Assembly (NCBI GenBank): GCA_030145015.1
Contig: JAQYWI010000258.1
Location: 1-6,337 of the forward strand
DNA: 6,337 bases
Source of the DNA: Desulfobacterales bacterium
GTDB taxonomy: Bacteria > Desulfobacterota > Desulfobacteria > Desulfobacterales > JAHEIW01
Direction of reading: 5' to 3'
Shown: positions 4,930 through 6,337 of the stretch, piece by piece
Position numbering within the stretch: position 1 is the first letter of the stretch
Layout of the letters: every line of letters begins with the position of its first letter
The notes under the pieces: model-generated
Databases searched by the model: none
What the model was told of the DNA's origin: nothing
What the model saw: the letters and a program-made list of their open reading frames with translations, nothing else
Program-made: the position numbers and the translations under genes

Positions 4930-6210
4930 GTGTCCGTAATACTTGAACGTCTTATAGCCGGAGTTAACGGCTCAAGGCTCAAGGCTCAAGGCTCACGGCA
5001 AAAAAGGATTCAAGCTTCAATGCTTTCAGCTTTAAGCTTTAAGCTTTGTGCTGCTGGGGCCGAAGGCTCTCAAATTTCTTCCGGGTCGGGTGGTGCATCA
5101 AGACCCGGAGTATCTCGACCCCTGCGCATCGTGATTGCCGGAGGCGGCACCGGCGGCCATTTGTTTCCGGGGCTGGCGATCGCCCAGGAGTTTATGACGC
5201 GAAATGAGCGCAACACCGTTCTTTTTGTCAGCACGGGTAACCCTCTGGAGCGATCCGTGCTGAATGCAACGGATTTCAAACTTGAAACCATAACGGCGGA
5301 AGGAATCAAAGGCCGCGGTTTATGGAATCAGGCGAAGTCCGCAGTAAAAATACCCAAAGGGGTGATCGAATCAATTCGGATTTTAAAAGACTTCAAACCG
5401 GACCTCATCATAGGTCTTGGCAGTTATTCAGCAGGACCAATAATGGTGAGTGCCTGGCTTCGGGGCACTAAAATTGCGCTGCATGAACAAAATATTTTAC
5501 CCGGGATTACCAACCGAATCCTAGCACGCTTTGCGGATCGAATTTACGTGTCATTTAAAGATACAAAAGCCCGCTTTGATCCGGATAAAACCCGGCTGAC
5601 GGGCAACCCGGTGCGCAAAGAGCTTCTGAACCTTCGGGCCAATGCTGAGGCTTCCGGCTCAAAATCGTTTTGCGTGCTGATCATCGGCGGAAGTCAGGGT
5701 GCCCACAGCATCAACATGACGGTAATTGAAGCTTTGAGCTATTTAACAAAAAAGGAAAGCCTGCACTTTGTCCATCAGACCGGCACGGCCGATGAACAAA
5801 TGGTAAAGGAGGCCTACCGGCGCCTGGATATTCCTGCCACGGTTCAATCATTTTTCAGGCAGATGGCGCCGCAGTACAAACAGGCGGACCTGATCATTTG
5901 CCGGGCCGGTGCCACCACAGTGGCCGAAGTGACCGCTCTTGGGAAGGCGGTTATTTTTATCCCCTTCCCTTTTGCAGCGGATGACCATCAGGCGCTGAAT
6001 GCCGACACGCTGGCCCGGGAAGGCGCTGCTGAAATGATTCTGGAAAAAGATCTAAACGCCAGGGCGCTGGGCCAGAAAATTGAATATTACGCATCGCATC
6101 CGCAAGCGCTTGCTGCCATGGCGACAAATGCCGCTCAACGGGGCCATCCGGATGCAGCCAAACGGATTGTGGATGATTGCTATGATTTGGTAAAATCGTC
6201 AAATCGTTGA
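4930..6210 (+). CDS. murG: MurG, UDP-GlcNAc:lipid I N-acetylglucosaminyltransferase, with repeat-derived N-terminal extension
   Basis: MurG adds GlcNAc to lipid I, producing lipid II; it is a peripheral membrane GT-B glycosyltransferase on the cytoplasmic face. The core begins at about residue 64 (PLRIVIAGGGTGGH, glycine loop 71-77). It continues with GLGSYSAGP (162-170), HEQNILPGITNR (185-196), TGNPVR (224-229), GGSQGAHSIN (263-272), HQTG (282-285), CRAGATTVAE (324-333) and DDHQALNA (351-358), the last two being the UDP-GlcNAc-binding part. The core of about 363 residues matches the family's usual 355-370, whereas the full 426 is too long. The first 63 or so residues are polar, have no counterpart in normal MurG and are mostly encoded by tandem heptamers and a hairpin. 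The GTG start has a well-placed GAGGA. The only in-frame ATG before the core is residue 31, itself within repeat DNA. The TGA stop overlaps another repeat. Confidence 0.95.
   Translation: MSVILERLIAGVNGSRLKAQGSRQKRIQASMLSALSFKLCAAGAEGSQISSGSGGASRPGVSRPLRIVIAGGGTGGHLFPGLAIAQEFMTRNERNTVLFVSTGNPLERSVLNATDFKLETITAEGIKGRGLWNQAKSAVKIPKGVIESIRILKDFKPDLIIGLGSYSAGPIMVSAWLRGTKIALHEQNILPGITNRILARFADRIYVSFKDTKARFDPDKTRLTGNPVRKELLNLRANAEASGSKSFCVLIIGGSQGAHSINMTVIEALSYLTKKESLHFVHQTGTADEQMVKEAYRRLDIPATVQSFFRQMAPQYKQADLIICRAGATTVAEVTALGKAVIFIPFPFAADDHQALNADTLAREGAAEMILEKDLNARALGQKIEYYASHPQALAAMATNAAQRGHPDAAKRIVDDCYDLVKSSNR
4969..4996. repeat. 7-bp tandem repeat (GGCTCAA x4) inside murG 5' end
   Basis: Four contiguous heptamers: GGCTCAA at 4969-4975, 4976-4982 and 4983-4989, then GGCTCAC at 4990-4996. 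They are translated within the N-terminal extension of MurG as GSRLKAQGSR. The unit is not a multiple of three, so a change of one unit would shift the frame of everything downstream. Confidence 0.85.
5021..5048. repeat. 7-bp tandem repeat (AGCTTTA x4, degenerate ends) inside murG 5' end
   Basis: Four contiguous heptamers: TGCTTTC, AGCTTTA, AGCTTTA and AGCTTTG (5021-5027, 5028-5034, 5035-5041, 5042-5048). A related AGCTTCA lies at 5013-5019. It is a second, different heptamer array in the same N-terminal extension, encoding LSALSFKL. Confidence 0.8.
5079..5110. repeat. Inverted repeat (9-bp stem) at the extension-core boundary of murG
   Basis: TTCCGGGTC (5079-5087) pairs with GACCCGGAG (5102-5110) as nine base pairs, one of them G-T, around a 14-nt loop. 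It encodes the SSGSGGASRPG part of the extension, immediately before the conserved MurG core, and probably marks the 3' end of the inserted DNA. Confidence 0.55.
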
Positions 6211-6300
6211 TTCGTTGATTCGTTAAATGGGGAATAAGAAATATCAAAGATGAATAGTCGTTTTCAACTATTTAACTATTCAACGAATCAACCATTTAAC
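6192..6300. repeat. 8-bp tandem units and inverted repeat overlapping murG stop
   Basis: Octamer-like units run 6192-6223: AAAATCGT, CAAATCGT, TGATTCGT, TGATTCGT. The murG TGA stop (6208-6210) is the start of the third unit. GTTGATTCGTTGA (6206-6218) is perfectly complementary to 6280-6292, and GTTAAATGG (6222-6230) is complementary to 6292-6300. It fills almost the whole murG-murC gap. No T-tract follows a stable stem, so a terminator is not indicated. Confidence 0.7.
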
Positions 6301-6307
6301 TAAAATT

Positions 6308-6337
6308 ATGTACCTAAAAAAATACCATATTCATTTT
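6308..6337 (+). CDS. murC: MurC, UDP-MurNAc--L-alanine ligase, first 10 codons (3' end outside window)
   Basis: The ATG at 6308 opens MYLKKYHIHF, which runs off the right edge. MurC proteins have a HIHFVGIGG motif at the start of their nucleotide-fold domain; the HIHF here at residues 7-10 fits that motif with the family's short N-terminus. MurC adds L-Ala to UDP-MurNAc in the cytoplasm, before MurD. murC directly after murG is the standard dcw order. No clear Shine-Dalgarno is visible because the repeat reaches to within eight bases of the start. Only ten residues are seen, so the call rests on motif plus context. Confidence 0.75.
   Translation, partial: MYLKKYHIHF

Noticed and set aside
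4930..5121. MurG N-terminal extension as a signal peptide or membrane anchor
   Set aside because: The stretch is polar and basic with no continuous hydrophobic segment of membrane length; its sequence is explained by tandem repeats.
5131..5133. GTG at Val68 as the true murG start
   Set aside because: It would remove part of the first beta strand before the GGGTGGH loop and has no Shine-Dalgarno, whereas the GTG at 4930 has a well-placed GAGGA.
5957..6247. Minus-strand open frame of 96 codons opposite the murG 3' end
   Set aside because: Antisense to conserved murG and starts within the intergenic repeat; no recognisable protein features.

Overview
The window is part of a division and cell wall (dcw) cluster. 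All genes are on the + strand, in the order murF (3' end) - mraY - murD - ftsW - murG - murC (first 10 codons). The products take UDP-MurNAc-tripeptide to lipid II at the inner membrane, plus the septal polymerase FtsW. Gene order and protein sequences fit a Gram-negative bacterium. The MurC start and the protein style suggest a Desulfobacterota (former deltaproteobacterial) sulfate-reducer relative, probably environmental or metagenome-derived. That placement is a recollection-based inference, not a search result.

Layout: murF 3' end 1-487; a 383-bp repeat-filled gap 488-870; mraY 871-1950; a 250-bp gap dominated by a large imperfect palindrome 1951-2200; murD 2201-3682 (GTG start); a 110-bp gap with a perfect hairpin 3683-3792; ftsW 3793-4908; a 21-bp gap with a good Shine-Dalgarno; murG 4930-6210 (GTG start); a 97-bp gap with an inverted repeat 6211-6307; murC from 6308. 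MurF makes the pentapeptide precursor, MraY makes lipid I, MurG makes lipid II and FtsW polymerises it at the septum. MurD and MurC catalyse earlier cytoplasmic ligations.

The enzymes are ordinary and their recognisable catalytic motifs are intact. The unusual part is the repetitive DNA. Short tandem arrays, mostly with 7-bp units (also 8 and 9 bp), and imperfect palindromes occupy four of the five gene junctions, and the murF and murG stop codons lie inside repeat units. Two essential genes carry repeat DNA in frame. MurD has about 30 extra residues made of a palindromic element plus a 3 x 7-bp array. MurG has a 60-odd residue N-terminal extension made of two 4 x 7-bp arrays and a hairpin, placed between a well-supported start and the conserved core. 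I see no new enzyme system, mobile-element gene, RNA gene or CRISPR array. The repeat invasion, with tolerated in-frame insertions, is the point worth following.
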